Origin: a virus
Length of the DNA stretch: 64,000 nucleotides
Reading direction: 5' to 3' (one strand)
IMG/VR virus record: IMGVR_UViG_3300006224_000007
Coordinates: 1 to 64,000 of that record
Of this stretch, positions 6,812-15,117 are shown piece by piece. Each line of letters opens with the position of its first letter. The first letter of the stretch is position 1. The notes beneath the pieces are model-generated. The model was given only the letters and a program-made list of their open reading frames with translations. It was not told the DNA's origin and ran no database searches. The position numbers and the translations under genes were made by a program.

Positions 6812-8088
6812 ACATTGAAGTCGGGTTAATTTCTAAAATTGAAAACAAGGAAAACTATCTTCATGTTCTTAATGAGCGAATAAAAAAGGACTTTTTTGAA
6901 GAACATGATGAGGTATTTGAGGCAATTTCGAGTCATTATAGCAAGTATGGTGCTGTGCCTGAGCGAGAAACTTTGCAAAAAGCCTTTCCTAACTTTCAAT
7001 TTTATGAGGGAGAAGAGCCACTTCAATTCTTCATTGACAAGATAAAAGAGCAGTATAAGAAGAAGTTATTCAATACGACTCTTCCAAAAGTAGCTGAGTT
7101 ATTACCAACAGATATTAATGAAGCTGAAAAGTTGTTGCAGAATCTTCTCTCTACTTCTAAGGGTGCGATAAGAACAGGAACTACAATTGATTCACGCGCC
7201 AGTACTGACACAAGAATTGCTCTTTATGAGAATAGAGAAGCTAATCTTGGAATTGATGGTTATTCTACATCGTGGGATTACCTAGACAATTTAACTTGTG
7301 GCTATCATCCTGGAGAATTGATTGTTTGGATGGGTAGAGCTAAGATGTGTAAAACTTGGTTATTAACTTGGCAGTTCCATCATATTTGGAAAGAACACAA
7401 TGCTCCTTCCTTGCTCGTAACTAAGGAAATAAGTCCAGATGCTATTCAGTGGCGTTTTGATGCCATAGAGTGTAGATTACCTTATGAAGCATTAAGACAC
7501 GGAGAACTTTCTCCTGCTCAGAAAGATGCCTGGACTAACAGAATCAAAGATATTGAAAAAAGAACTGTACTTGGAGAATTAAATCCTTATGCAATAAAAG
7601 GGTTTGATTTAACAGATGGTTCTTCTGGAGTTTCTAGTATTATCCCTTATGTTGAGCAATATTTAGGTGATGGTGGTGTTTTATTTGTTGATGGTCTTTA
7701 TCTCATTCCAGATGATAGGGGTGAGAGTGAGTGGCGTGGAATAGTTAATGTTGCTACAGACCTAAAAATTCTAGCTCAAACATATAATATCCCAGTGATT
7801 GCTACAACTCAGCAATCAATGGAAGATAAATCTGATGTTCCAAGATTGGAGAATGCAGCATATGGAAAGTACATTGTTCAATATGCCGACGCTATTATCG
7901 GCATTGGGCGTAGTGATATTGATAGGAAAGCTAATAGAGGAATTATATATATCCTTGGTCAAAGAGAAGGAGATATAGGAAGCTTCCCAATAAATATGAG
8001 ATTTGACCCCATAGACTTTTCTCAAGCACAAGATAAAAGTGTCGATGATAAAGATTATAATGAAGATGATGAGGTTATAAATGTATGA
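6808..8088 (+). CDS. DnaB-like replicative DNA helicase
   Basis: A 426-residue RecA-fold ATPase. After an N-terminal helical region (about 1-140) comes the P-loop GRAKMCKTW at about 174-182, in which Cys replaces the usual last Gly. Walker B is VLFVDGLYLI, followed by the ATTQQS sensor strand (motif H3). Such helicases unwind duplex DNA at phage forks as hexamers. The acidic tail (DDKDYNEDDE) may bind partners. It is followed by the primase at 8685 with small genes between, a usual phage replication layout. Confidence 0.85.
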   Translation: MNIEVGLISKIENKENYLHVLNERIKKDFFEEHDEVFEAISSHYSKYGAVPERETLQKAFPNFQFYEGEEPLQFFIDKIKEQYKKKLFNTTLPKVAELLPTDINEAEKLLQNLLSTSKGAIRTGTTIDSRASTDTRIALYENREANLGIDGYSTSWDYLDNLTCGYHPGELIVWMGRAKMCKTWLLTWQFHHIWKEHNAPSLLVTKEISPDAIQWRFDAIECRLPYEALRHGELSPAQKDAWTNRIKDIEKRTVLGELNPYAIKGFDLTDGSSGVSSIIPYVEQYLGDGGVLFVDGLYLIPDDRGESEWRGIVNVATDLKILAQTYNIPVIATTQQSMEDKSDVPRLENAAYGKYIVQYADAIIGIGRSDIDRKANRGIIYILGQREGDIGSFPINMRFDPIDFSQAQDKSVDDKDYNEDDEVINV

Positions 8089-8172
8089 TAGATATATCAC
8101 TTATGATTGTGAGGATGAAAATTGGGTTGGGGAGTGGATAAATGTACCAGCATTTAACTTGGAGAGTGATGG

Positions 8173-8328
8173 ATGGACGATTACGAGGAACTTGAACCCT
8201 GTTCAGAGTGTATTTGTAACGAATGCTCGAAAAATGAGTACGATGAATGCCAGATTGGTTGTTTTTATTGTACCAATGCTCTTGATTTTTGCGCTCCTAA
8301 GTTCTTTTGCTCTAAAAAGGAGGATTAA
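8173..8328 (+). CDS. Tiny Cys-rich (zinc-binding) protein
   Basis: A 51-residue frame with ATG 8173 and GGAGAG six bases upstream. Nine cysteines in CSECICNEC...CFYC...C patterns, like the tail repeats of the E2-like protein. An alternative frame across the same bases (8081-8332, 83 codons, hydrophobic end) also has a ribosome site, but its C-terminal membrane segment looks like a by-product. I favour the Cys-rich frame. Confidence 0.55.
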   Translation: MDDYEELEPCSECICNECSKNEYDECQIGCFYCTNALDFCAPKFFCSKKED

Positions 8329-8487
8329 ATGAACTGCGAATGGGAAAATGAGTGCATTTGCATGAAATGTGAATTTAATTCCACTATGGGTTGTGGCTGT
8401 AAAGAATGTAGTAAACTAGGTAAAGAACCATATTTTGCTGGAGATTGTCAATCGTTCATGGAAGTAGACTATGAGAAATCCATTTAA
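8329..8487 (+). CDS. Tiny Cys-rich (zinc-binding) protein, paralogue of the previous gene
   Basis: A 52-residue frame beginning directly after the previous stop, with AAGGAGG before the ATG. Cysteines form CICMKC and CGCKEC motifs (C-x-C-x2-C). It overlaps the next membrane protein by 17 bases. Function unknown. Confidence 0.65.
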   Translation: MNCEWENECICMKCEFNSTMGCGCKECSKLGKEPYFAGDCQSFMEVDYEKSI

Positions 8488-8701
8488 AAAGTTTAAAGTT
8501 ATATGGGCAGGATATTTTTTCCTTATAGCATTGGTTATAAATGCTGTAATGTCTAATGTTTTAAGAATCTTTGGTGTAAATATTGTGTTTACCAACACAA
8601 CTAGGGTATTTGTTATTTTACAAATAATTGCTATTGCTACACTTGCTTGGATATTAGGATGGGTAGCTGGTAGCCGTCCAGATAATGATGATAAATCTTG
8701 A
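8471..8701 (+). CDS. Small membrane protein
   Basis: 76 residues with two hydrophobic helices (about 11-30 and 45-68), a basic N-terminus and an acidic C-terminus (PDNDDK). Unknown function. Overlaps both neighbours. Confidence 0.65.
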   Translation: MRNPFKKFKVIWAGYFFLIALVINAVMSNVLRIFGVNIVFTNTTRVFVILQIIAIATLAWILGWVAGSRPDNDDKS

Positions 8702-9593
8702 TGAATTAGCCAAAGAATTAGGGCTTAAAAAGGTAAAGATAAGAGGGGATGAAATACATGCATCCTGTCCATTTTCCGAGAGACATTTATCGGGAAGTGA
8801 TAGTCATCCTAGTTTTTCAATCAATATCGACAAAGGAGTATTCAACTGCTTTAGTTGCGGAAGCAAAGGTACAATTGAGGAATTGGTTAGCAGAATTAGA
8901 GGATTATCAACTACTGAGGCTATATCTCAACTTGAAGAATGGGGATTTAGCAAGCTTGAAAGAGAATTAAGGGAAAAACCAAAAGATGAAAGACCTGAAT
9001 TTCTTCCCGAAGGATTATTACTCTACTATGACAAAGTGGAAGATGCTTTTGCAGAAATTTATCGGGGTGAAGTGGATGAACAAGATTGTTTGATTTATCC
9101 AGTAAGAACTAATGAAGGAAAACTTGTAGGAGCATTAGCTAGAAGCACAATTGGGCGATGGCATAAAGTTATGTGGAATATGCAAAAAAGTTACTATCTT
9201 TATGGAGAAGAAGCTATTAAATTGGAAGAACCAGTAATAATTGTGGAAGGTCCAGGTGATGTTCTAGCTCTTAGAAAAAGCGGATTAACTAATGCTGTTG
9301 CCTTGATGGGAATTAATTGCTCTAATAAGCAAGCAGAAAGATTACTCAATCTATCCAGCGAATTTGTTGTTTGGTTTGACAAGGATAGTGCTGGAATAGA
9401 AGGAATAAAGACAATTCACCAGAAACTACGATATCGTGCCAATGTTAGATATGTAGACCCTTGGGAATATCCAGAAATAGAGCCGCATGGCGATGCTAAA
9501 CAAGTATATGAGTCTTGCGGCCAGGAAGCAGTTCAAACTATTGTTGAAGTAGCACAAACTTGGTTACAACACATTTTAAATGGAGAAGATTAA
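8685..9593 (+). CDS. DNA primase (CHC2 zinc finger plus TOPRIM)
   Basis: A 302-residue protein. The N-terminus has a CHC2-type zinc site: SCPF, a His after a Ser-rich loop, then FNCFSCG near residue 48. TOPRIM motifs follow: VIIVEGPGD (about 182-190) and VVWFDKDSAG (about 224-233). These features make RNA primers for the lagging strand. It is shorter than bacterial DnaG, as in many phages, and lacks a helicase-binding C-terminal domain. It works with the helicase at 6808. Overlaps the preceding gene by 17 bases. Confidence 0.9.
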   Translation: MMINLDELAKELGLKKVKIRGDEIHASCPFSERHLSGSDSHPSFSINIDKGVFNCFSCGSKGTIEELVSRIRGLSTTEAISQLEEWGFSKLERELREKPKDERPEFLPEGLLLYYDKVEDAFAEIYRGEVDEQDCLIYPVRTNEGKLVGALARSTIGRWHKVMWNMQKSYYLYGEEAIKLEEPVIIVEGPGDVLALRKSGLTNAVALMGINCSNKQAERLLNLSSEFVVWFDKDSAGIEGIKTIHQKLRYRANVRYVDPWEYPEIEPHGDAKQVYESCGQEAVQTIVEVAQTWLQHILNGED

Positions 9594-9833
9594 ATGCCTG
9601 TTAAGAAATTAACCCTTGAAGAAGAGTTTAACAAAATTTGTCGAGACACTCTGGAAAAATGGCTTTCTGATGCATTAGAAAATTTACAAGCAGAAATAGA
9701 ATATGAAGGAGATGTTGAAGCAGGATTAGAAAGTTTTTGTACCACTAATTTGCAAAATCTTTATGATAATATCTTTGATGAGATTTATATATGGAGTCAA
9801 GACCATATTAAAATGAAATTTGTTCTGGAGTAA
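9594..9833 (+). CDS. Small acidic protein, copy 1 of a tandem trio
   Basis: 79 residues. Plan: EEEF...CRDTLEKWL...AGLESF...DNIFDEIYIWSQDHI. The next two genes share this plan (acidic start, a middle G-L segment, aromatic end), so they look like ancient tandem duplicates. All-helical and acidic; function unknown. Confidence 0.7.
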   Translation: MPVKKLTLEEEFNKICRDTLEKWLSDALENLQAEIEYEGDVEAGLESFCTTNLQNLYDNIFDEIYIWSQDHIKMKFVLE

Positions 9834-9837
9834 AACT

Positions 9838-10107
9838 ATGGTAACTAAGCAAGTAAAAGAGCTTTCTATTGATGAAGAACTAGAAAGTGTAATTACCGAA
9901 AGTTTAAAACAATATTTACCTAGTATTATTGATGAGTTTCATCGAACTATGGAAGAATCAACTAACTTAGAAGAAGGGTTGTCATATTTTGTAGATGTTT
10001 TCTATGATGATTTTGCTGGTTCATTAGCTGAAGATGTTTGTGTTTGGGTAAGGCAAAACCTAGTTTTTGTGCATTCAGTAGCCAGAAAATCAGATAGAGA
10101 AAATTGA
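9838..10107 (+). CDS. Small acidic protein, copy 2 of a tandem trio
   Basis: 89 residues from ATG 9838 (GGAG seven bases upstream; the earlier ATG at 9820 lies inside the previous gene). Matches copy 1 in the pattern DEELE...ESLKQYL...EEGLSYF...EDVCVWVRQNL. Function unknown. Confidence 0.7.
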   Translation: MVTKQVKELSIDEELESVITESLKQYLPSIIDEFHRTMEESTNLEEGLSYFVDVFYDDFAGSLAEDVCVWVRQNLVFVHSVARKSDREN

Positions 10108-10141
10108 GTCGGCCAAAAAAAAAGAAGGGATGCTTTTAAAA

Positions 10142-10390
10142 ATGACTCCATTTGAAAAATATATGAGAGAGGTTGTTGAACAGTGGGTACAAAATCTTCT
10201 CAATTGTGAAGACGATTATCTCTCTATGGTGGAATCTAATATGGAAGACGGAGATGGATTAGATACTTTAGCAGGAGATTTTATAGCAGATTTTGTTGAT
10301 GTGGAAGAGTTGCAAGGTGCTATTGAAGACGTTGCTAATGATTTGTTAGAAGAACTTGATATTAAAGTAACTGTTAGCTGGAAATACTAG
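10142..10390 (+). CDS. Small acidic protein, copy 3 of a tandem trio
   Basis: 82 residues from ATG 10142; an ATG at 10130 is in frame but sits on the ribosome site. Same plan as the previous two genes (VVEQWVQNLL...GDGLDTLAGDF...IEDVANDL), though more diverged. It ends just before the tRNA gene. Confidence 0.7.
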   Translation: MTPFEKYMREVVEQWVQNLLNCEDDYLSMVESNMEDGDGLDTLAGDFIADFVDVEELQGAIEDVANDLLEELDIKVTVSWKY

Positions 10391-10398
10391 TTGTAATT

Positions 10399-10485
10399 GG
10401 GCGAGTGGCGGAACTGGCAGACGCGCTAGACTTAAAATCTAGTCTTTGGGAAACCGGGGTGCGGGTTCAATTCCCGCCTTGCCCA
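10399..10485 (+). tRNA. tRNA-Leu (anticodon UAA)
   Basis: A full cloverleaf: acceptor GGGCGAG/CTTGCCC (one G-T pair), anticodon loop CTTAAAA on a CTAGA/TCTAG stem, long class II variable arm and T arm GCGGG-TTCAATT-CCCGC. Discriminator A; CCA is not encoded. UUA is a frequent codon in this A+T-rich phage, so it probably boosts translation. Confidence 0.95.
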
Positions 10486-10505
10486 TTAAACAAACGGAGG
10501 ATATA

Positions 10506-10826
10506 GTGAATATAACACAAGGGTATGCTAATTTTTATGGTTGGACTGATGTAGAACCTTATGAAATAGTTCGTGTAGTATCTGATAAATGTATTGAAAT
10601 TAGAGCTATGAAAGCAGAACGCAGTTCTTCATGGAAACCAAACTGGATTCCCGGTGGTTTTTCTCTTGTATGTCTTAACAATATGGAACAACAATGGATT
10701 GTATCAATAGATACAGAGGCACCAATCATAAGAGCGCGATTGCATAAGGATGGAAAATGGTATAGCAAACGTGGTAAACATCTTTTAGAGTATATACCAA
10801 AAAAATATTACGACTTTAATTTTTAA
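10506..10826 (+). CDS. Hypothetical protein
   Basis: 106 residues from GTG 10506, preceded by GGAGGATATA. A longer in-frame reading would run back through the tRNA and is rejected. Beta-rich with a basic C-terminus. No family recognised. Confidence 0.65.
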   Translation: MNITQGYANFYGWTDVEPYEIVRVVSDKCIEIRAMKAERSSSWKPNWIPGGFSLVCLNNMEQQWIVSIDTEAPIIRARLHKDGKWYSKRGKHLLEYIPKKYYDFNF

Positions 10827-10842
10827 ATGGAGATTTAGAACT

Positions 10843-11184
10843 ATGAAAAGAAAAGAACTTTTAGCTCTTCCTAAGAGGGCTTGGGATGATGAATCCTTTT
10901 ATGACTCAGTTTTGATAATTCCATCAGGAAGAAAGCATGATTCTGGTTATATGCTGATTGCTATAGTAGGAGTTATAAAAGGAGAGCCTAAAGAAATAGC
11001 CGCTTATTGTGATGATATTCACTGGATTGCTCCTGCTCCTGTAACGTTTGGTTCAGGATTTCAAGTGGGAGATTTGAGAACCGATATGTTTTATCCCAGT
11101 GGAATTATGCAAATGTGGGGAAGAGGACAATTTAAAGTCGGTCTTAGTCTTAGCAGTACTGATATAACTTTTATAAGGAGCTAG
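10843..11184 (+). CDS. Hypothetical protein
   Basis: A 113-residue beta-rich protein (SGYMLIAIVGVI; GVIKGEPKEIAAYCDDIHW). No family recognised. Basic N-terminus, ATG after GGAGATT. Confidence 0.65.
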   Translation: MKRKELLALPKRAWDDESFYDSVLIIPSGRKHDSGYMLIAIVGVIKGEPKEIAAYCDDIHWIAPAPVTFGSGFQVGDLRTDMFYPSGIMQMWGRGQFKVGLSLSSTDITFIRS

Positions 11185-11185
11185 A

Positions 11186-11446
11186 ATGTATTGGAACTAT
11201 CGCATAGTTCATTTTGTTACTGACCTTGGGGATTACTATGACCTTCATGAAGTATATTATGATGACGATGGTGTTCCTTTTGCTCGTACTATGGATGGAA
11301 AAGCCTATGGTGAAACCGAAGAGGAAGTAATAGAAGCACTAGAAATGATGTTAAGAGACGCTAAAAAGGCTCCTGTCTTAGAGGACAAGGAAATAAATAA
11401 TGAACGCTTTGATGAATTGGAAAGAGAGGCTGGAGTATCCGACTAA
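11186..11446 (+). CDS. Conserved hypothetical protein of the WNYRIV type
   Basis: 86 residues opening MYWNYRIVHF, then DLHEVYYDDDGVPFART and GETEEEVIEALEMMLRDAKKAPVLE. I recall small proteins of this layout across bacteria and phages, with no known function. Overlaps the next gene by 47 bases. Confidence 0.7.
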   Translation: MYWNYRIVHFVTDLGDYYDLHEVYYDDDGVPFARTMDGKAYGETEEEVIEALEMMLRDAKKAPVLEDKEINNERFDELEREAGVSD

Positions 11447-11711
11447 ATTATTACTAGGTTTAGTAGTTTTTGATACGATAGCGTCTTATGTATTCTGGAC
11501 AAATAACTGGATGACAGAAGAAAATCCCATAATGTTATGGGCGTTGCAGAAAGGATGGGCATATTGGGTTATTAAAATAGTTCAATTGGGTCTTGTTTTA
11601 ATATTAGGCTATTTCTATGCTAAAAATAGAAAAGCAAGGTTCGCAACTTGGTTACTTGTAAGTGTGTTTACTTTTGTATGGGTACAATTTTTTATAGGGA
11701 GTATATTATGA
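11400..11711 (+). CDS. Membrane protein resembling the DUF5658 family
   Basis: 103 residues with three hydrophobic helices. The first helix holds LLGLVVFDTIASYVFW followed by EENPIMLW, which matches the D-x-x-S/T...E-x-NP pattern of DUF5658-like membrane proteins. Function unknown. The start may be ATG 11400 or 11412. Confidence 0.6.
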   Translation: MNALMNWKERLEYPTKLLLGLVVFDTIASYVFWTNNWMTEENPIMLWALQKGWAYWVIKIVQLGLVLILGYFYAKNRKARFATWLLVSVFTFVWVQFFIGSIL

Positions 11712-12046
11712 CTAATGTTGAAGCAATTAAAGACGCTCTTAAAGCTGGTACTGAACCTAGAATGATTTGTATGACTTGTCCGTGGGATAGGTTTTGTTTA
11801 ACTCCCCCGTCTATGACTTCTTTTGACATTGAAAACCAGATAAACAAAATGAAAGAAGAAGATGAAAAGGCTTCGGAGAAAGATGGAACAAATCACTTCA
11901 TGGGTGCTATGATGGGAACCATATTGTTTACTGGTAAAGATACACAAGCTACTCTTTGCCCTATAGTAGTTAATAGACTTCAAACTTCTGATGGGCGCAA
12001 AATTGTAGACTCTATTCGTGATATGATGCAGGAATGGGAAGACTAA
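11708..12046 (+). CDS. Hypothetical protein with Cys pair
   Basis: 112 residues from ATG 11708 (GGGAGTATATT upstream). MICMTCPWDRFCL near residue 20 and a later CPIV could form a metal or redox site. A Lys/Glu-rich helix follows. Function unknown. Confidence 0.65.
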   Translation: MTNVEAIKDALKAGTEPRMICMTCPWDRFCLTPPSMTSFDIENQINKMKEEDEKASEKDGTNHFMGAMMGTILFTGKDTQATLCPIVVNRLQTSDGRKIVDSIRDMMQEWED

Positions 12047-12220
12047 ATGGAAGATGCTGAAAGATATAAGGAAGCTCTTGAATTCCTTCAAGGAAGATTT
12101 GAGTGGGGAGTAGCCGAAGCAGTAGCTCATTATTATGCTAGAGCTATTGACTATTTGTTTGAAGGAATGACTTGGGATGAAGCACTAGATTTTGAAGATG
12201 ATGGAGATGATGAGGATTAG
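12047..12220 (+). CDS. Tiny acidic helical protein
   Basis: 57 residues starting right after the previous stop. Helical, with an acidic end (DFEDDGDDED). No family known. Confidence 0.55.
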   Translation: MEDAERYKEALEFLQGRFEWGVAEAVAHYYARAIDYLFEGMTWDEALDFEDDGDDED

Positions 12221-12221
12221 T

Positions 12222-12431
12222 ATGTTTCATGAATCAAGAGGAAAATACACAGTTTATCGTGTACATACAAAGTATGGAGAATTTACCTTTAGAAAGGAGT
12301 TGGAAGCAGTTAACTTCATGCTAGATATAGGAACCGGGAGACTTCCAATGATGATACTGGACTTTGACCATCTACCAGAAATCTATACTACACAAGAAGC
12401 TATAACTGAATACAGTAGAAGGAAATCATGA
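12222..12431 (+). CDS. Hypothetical protein
   Basis: 69 residues from ATG 12222 (GAGG eight bases upstream; in-frame ATGs from 12192 lie in the previous gene). KYTVYRVHTKYGEFTF suggests a beta-hairpin. Unknown. Confidence 0.6.
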   Translation: MFHESRGKYTVYRVHTKYGEFTFRKELEAVNFMLDIGTGRLPMMILDFDHLPEIYTTQEAITEYSRRKS

Positions 12432-12646
12432 GTGAGAAAATTATACCTTTAGATAGTGAACATCGTATTGTTGTAACTCAGCGGTGGGATGAAGGTGGGT
12501 ATAATGTAGAAAATATAAAGGTCGAGCGTTGTTGGGAAAGTAGATGGGAAGAGCCTAAATGGTTTGAAGACCACGCTACTTCTACTCCATTAATTCAAGC
12601 CGCTTGGTGGGCGAGTAAGTGGTATCATGAAAAGAATGAATCATGA
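12428..12646 (+). CDS. Hypothetical protein
   Basis: 72 residues, Trp-rich (AAWWASKWYH), with 4-base overlaps on each side. Unknown function. Confidence 0.6.
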   Translation: MSEKIIPLDSEHRIVVTQRWDEGGYNVENIKVERCWESRWEEPKWFEDHATSTPLIQAAWWASKWYHEKNES

Positions 12647-12831
12647 AACGCTGGACAGTAGGACCAAATAATAAGTATAGTAATTATTTCTTCTCCATTG
12701 AGATAGATATTCCAGAAAATGAGAAATATAAAAAAGAAATACTAGCTTTTCTTCGTGACCATATAAAGTTAGGTGCTAAAACAGCAGAGAAGATGGCAGA
12801 AGGTCCAGTACGAGTAAAGGCGGGAGTATAA
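12643..12831 (+). CDS. Hypothetical protein
   Basis: 62 residues, basic N-terminus and a helical C-terminal half (FLRDHIKLGAKTAEKM). Unknown. Coupled to its neighbours by 4-base and 1-base overlaps. Confidence 0.6.
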   Translation: MKRWTVGPNNKYSNYFFSIEIDIPENEKYKKEILAFLRDHIKLGAKTAEKMAEGPVRVKAGV

Positions 12832-13094
12832 TGTATATCTGGAAGTATCCTATTCCCATTGAGGACGAGTTTGAAATTGAAATGCCTTATGATGCCTTGG
12901 TGTTGTGTGTTCAAATGCAAGGAGATACTCCGTGTATTTGGGTAAAGACTACGGGAACTGATAGGCTGGAGAAGAAGAAATTTTCTATAATTGGAACAGG
13001 GAATCCTTTTAATCCAAGAGGACTTTCTTACATAGGAACGTTTCAGCAGTATGGTGGTAAATTAGTATGGCATCTCTTTGAAAGGTGGACTTAA
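12831..13094 (+). CDS. DUF7352-like conserved phage protein
   Basis: 87 residues with IWKYPIPIEDEFEIEMP, ALVLCVQMQGDTPCIW, GTGNPF and YIGTFQQYGGKLVWHLF. These landmarks fit a widespread small phage beta-barrel-like family (recalled as DUF7352) of unknown role. Confidence 0.7.
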   Translation: MYIWKYPIPIEDEFEIEMPYDALVLCVQMQGDTPCIWVKTTGTDRLEKKKFSIIGTGNPFNPRGLSYIGTFQQYGGKLVWHLFERWT

Positions 13095-13097
13095 TAA

Positions 13098-13619
13098 ATG
13101 TTAATGTTATATGGAATGCTGGGAGTCTTCTTTCTATGGTTGGTCATTATTATCTATTTGTGGAGAAATGATGACCTTTATGGATTTGAAGATGTTATAG
13201 CAACATTTGTACTCATTGTATTTATTGCCAGTGGAATTTTTTGGGGTGGGTTAACTTTTGGTCTTAGTTGGCTTGGTAATTATCATGAGAAGGTTGGAGA
13301 ATATCAATTAGTAGCTTTGAAAGATACTGGAAGGGTTGAAGGCTCCTTCTTCTTAGGAACTGGATATTTTCAAGGTTCCGCTGCTTATAGGTATTACTAT
13401 CAACTTGATGAAAACTTTATTGCTATGAATCAAAGAAATTTTAGTGATGGTTTTATAACCTATATTACTGATGGTAGTTATCCTAGAGTTGTTACGACCA
13501 AAGAACATTTTAAGAGCGGATTCTTGAATCACTTATTTTGGGACGTAAAAGGTTATGAAGATACTTATTATGTTCCTGAAGGTTCTGTTCTTAATGAAAT
13601 TAGATTGGACTTAGAGTGA
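13098..13619 (+). CDS. Membrane protein with extracytoplasmic domain
   Basis: 173 residues. Two N-terminal helices (about 5-24 and 32-57), then a soluble domain with EYQLVALKDTG, AYRYYYQL and a V-x-x-E end. Many phages carry such a small membrane protein with unknown function. Confidence 0.65.
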   Translation: MLMLYGMLGVFFLWLVIIIYLWRNDDLYGFEDVIATFVLIVFIASGIFWGGLTFGLSWLGNYHEKVGEYQLVALKDTGRVEGSFFLGTGYFQGSAAYRYYYQLDENFIAMNQRNFSDGFITYITDGSYPRVVTTKEHFKSGFLNHLFWDVKGYEDTYYVPEGSVLNEIRLDLE

Positions 13620-14269
13620 ACCAATATCATAAGATAAACTCAATCTTTAAGAGAACTACAGATGGAAAGAAAATGCTTTTTGGGGAATACTCCCAGCCTG
13701 AGTTTGAATATCTTAAAGATAATTTGTGGGAGTTTACTGAGAAAGTAGATGGAACTAACATAAGAGTCATGTATGTTGGTTGTGAAGCCTTTGGCGATGA
13801 TATGTGGTTTGGTGGTAAAACTGACAACGCTCAAATTCCTGCCCATTTAGTAAACAAATTGAATGAACTTTTTTGGATTGATAAGCTAAGGGATGCTTTC
13901 CCTAGTGATAATCAAGAGGACGCTATCAGAACTATTTGTCTTTATGGTGAAGGCTTTGGAGCCAAGATTCAGAATGGTGGAAAATATATCCCCGATGGGG
14001 TTGACTTTGTGCTGTTTGATGTTAAAATAGGGGAGTGGTGGCTCAAGAGAGAAGCTGTTGAAGATATAGCTACCCGACTTGGTATTATGGTCGTACCAAT
14101 AATAGACCAAGGAACCTTAGAAGGAATGATTAACCTTTGTAGGCATGGATTTAAGTCTCAATGGGGAGATTTTATAGCTGAAGGTATAGTAGCAAGACCA
14201 GTAGTAGAGCTTAGAGATAGGAGCGGCCATAGGATTATTACTAAGCTGAAGCATAAAGATTTTCAGTAG
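13616..14269 (+). CDS. RNA ligase (Rnl2-like nucleotidyltransferase)
   Basis: 217 residues, GTG start overlapping the previous stop. Ligase motifs are in order: motif I EKVDGTNIRV with the lysine that takes AMP (near residue 42), motif IIIa FVLFDVKIG, motif IV EGIVARP and motif V ITKLKHKDF. It lacks extra domains and matches compact phage RNA ligases that seal nicked RNA. Together with the repair pair at 22332-24156 it suggests broad RNA-repair capacity. Confidence 0.85.
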   Translation: MNQYHKINSIFKRTTDGKKMLFGEYSQPEFEYLKDNLWEFTEKVDGTNIRVMYVGCEAFGDDMWFGGKTDNAQIPAHLVNKLNELFWIDKLRDAFPSDNQEDAIRTICLYGEGFGAKIQNGGKYIPDGVDFVLFDVKIGEWWLKREAVEDIATRLGIMVVPIIDQGTLEGMINLCRHGFKSQWGDFIAEGIVARPVVELRDRSGHRIITKLKHKDFQ

Positions 14270-14281
14270 GAGTAAATTACT

Positions 14282-14527
14282 ATGAGTGTATTCTTAATTC
14301 GCGGCCCATTTGTGGGCAAGGGGAACAGAAGATATTGTATAGCAGAAGTTGATGGCAAGAGACGTAAAATAAATTACGCTAAATATCTTGTATTAAAGGC
14401 AGGAATTCCTGTAGGAAAACATGAAGAAGTACATCATGTAGATGAAAATAAACTTAATGATGTGCTAGAAAATTTGAAGCCTCTAAAGGAATATAAGCAT
14501 AATAAAGAACATAAAGGAAAAAAATGA
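14282..14527 (+). CDS. Small HNH endonuclease-like protein
   Basis: 81 residues. EEVHHVDENKLNDVLENLKPL followed by HNKEH is the HNH metal-finger core. The N-terminal half is basic and beta-rich. Likely a free-standing nicking endonuclease of the homing type. ATG after TAGGAG. Confidence 0.8.
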   Translation: MSVFLIRGPFVGKGNRRYCIAEVDGKRRKINYAKYLVLKAGIPVGKHEEVHHVDENKLNDVLENLKPLKEYKHNKEHKGKK

Positions 14528-14658
14528 TTACCTGTCCTTTAACAAAAAGTGCATGTAATATGCAGTATTGTGAATGGTGGTACACTAAATATAATACTTG
14601 TATGATTATGTTTATAGGAGTATCGTTAGGTCTATATTGTGAAAGGAATTCAAAATGA
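14524..14658 (+). CDS. Tiny Cys-rich protein with hydrophobic segment
   Basis: 44 residues, coupled by 4-base overlaps. Five cysteines (CPLTKSAC, YC, TC, YC) and a short hydrophobic stretch (MIMFIGVSLGLY). Unknown function. Confidence 0.5.
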   Translation: MITCPLTKSACNMQYCEWWYTKYNTCMIMFIGVSLGLYCERNSK

Positions 14659-15086
14659 GTAAGAAGTTTGTTGGTGTACAGTTTGTTGAAACAGTCAGAA
14701 CGGGTAAGAATACTCTAGCTTTTGGTATCTATAATGATTTTGATATAGGTAGAGTTCCTTTTGCTGGAGTGTCAGAAAAAAATGCGGAAGACACTGAAAA
14801 AATTAGTAGAGGTAGAAACTTTGCTGTTGGTCGTGCCTTTCAAAATCTCGGTAAAGAAATTGAAAAGCGTGAATGGGCAAAGCTTAAACAGCCTGTTAAG
14901 AAAGAAGTGTCTGCTAAAAAGTTATCTGCTAAAGAAGTGGCAGAGCTTATGAACACACCAGAAGCCATTAAAAAGCGTGAGGAAAGAGCAAAGAAACATG
15001 CTAAAGAGAATCCAAAAGCCGCTAAATCCGCAGTTGAAGCAGATAGTAAAGTCGGCAAAACAAAAGCGACAGCTACAAACAAGTAA
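14655..15086 (+). CDS. Basic protein with histone-like Lys/Ala tail
   Basis: 143 residues. An N-terminal domain of about 70 residues is followed by a Lys/Ala-rich tail (from about residue 75) with repeats like KKLSAKEVAEL and KKHAKENPKAAKSA. Such tails resemble histone H1-type DNA-binding regions. DNA binding is inferred from composition only. Confidence 0.6.
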   Translation: MSKKFVGVQFVETVRTGKNTLAFGIYNDFDIGRVPFAGVSEKNAEDTEKISRGRNFAVGRAFQNLGKEIEKREWAKLKQPVKKEVSAKKLSAKEVAELMNTPEAIKKREERAKKHAKENPKAAKSAVEADSKVGKTKATATNK

Positions 15087-15117
15087 CTATAAAGAAATTG
15101 TAGAGCTATTTTGGACT

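Noticed and set aside
8081-8332. 83-codon frame with a hydrophobic C-terminus
   Set aside because: Overlaps a well-placed Cys-rich frame (8173-8328) and its membrane segment looks like a frame by-product; noted as a finding but not listed as a gene.
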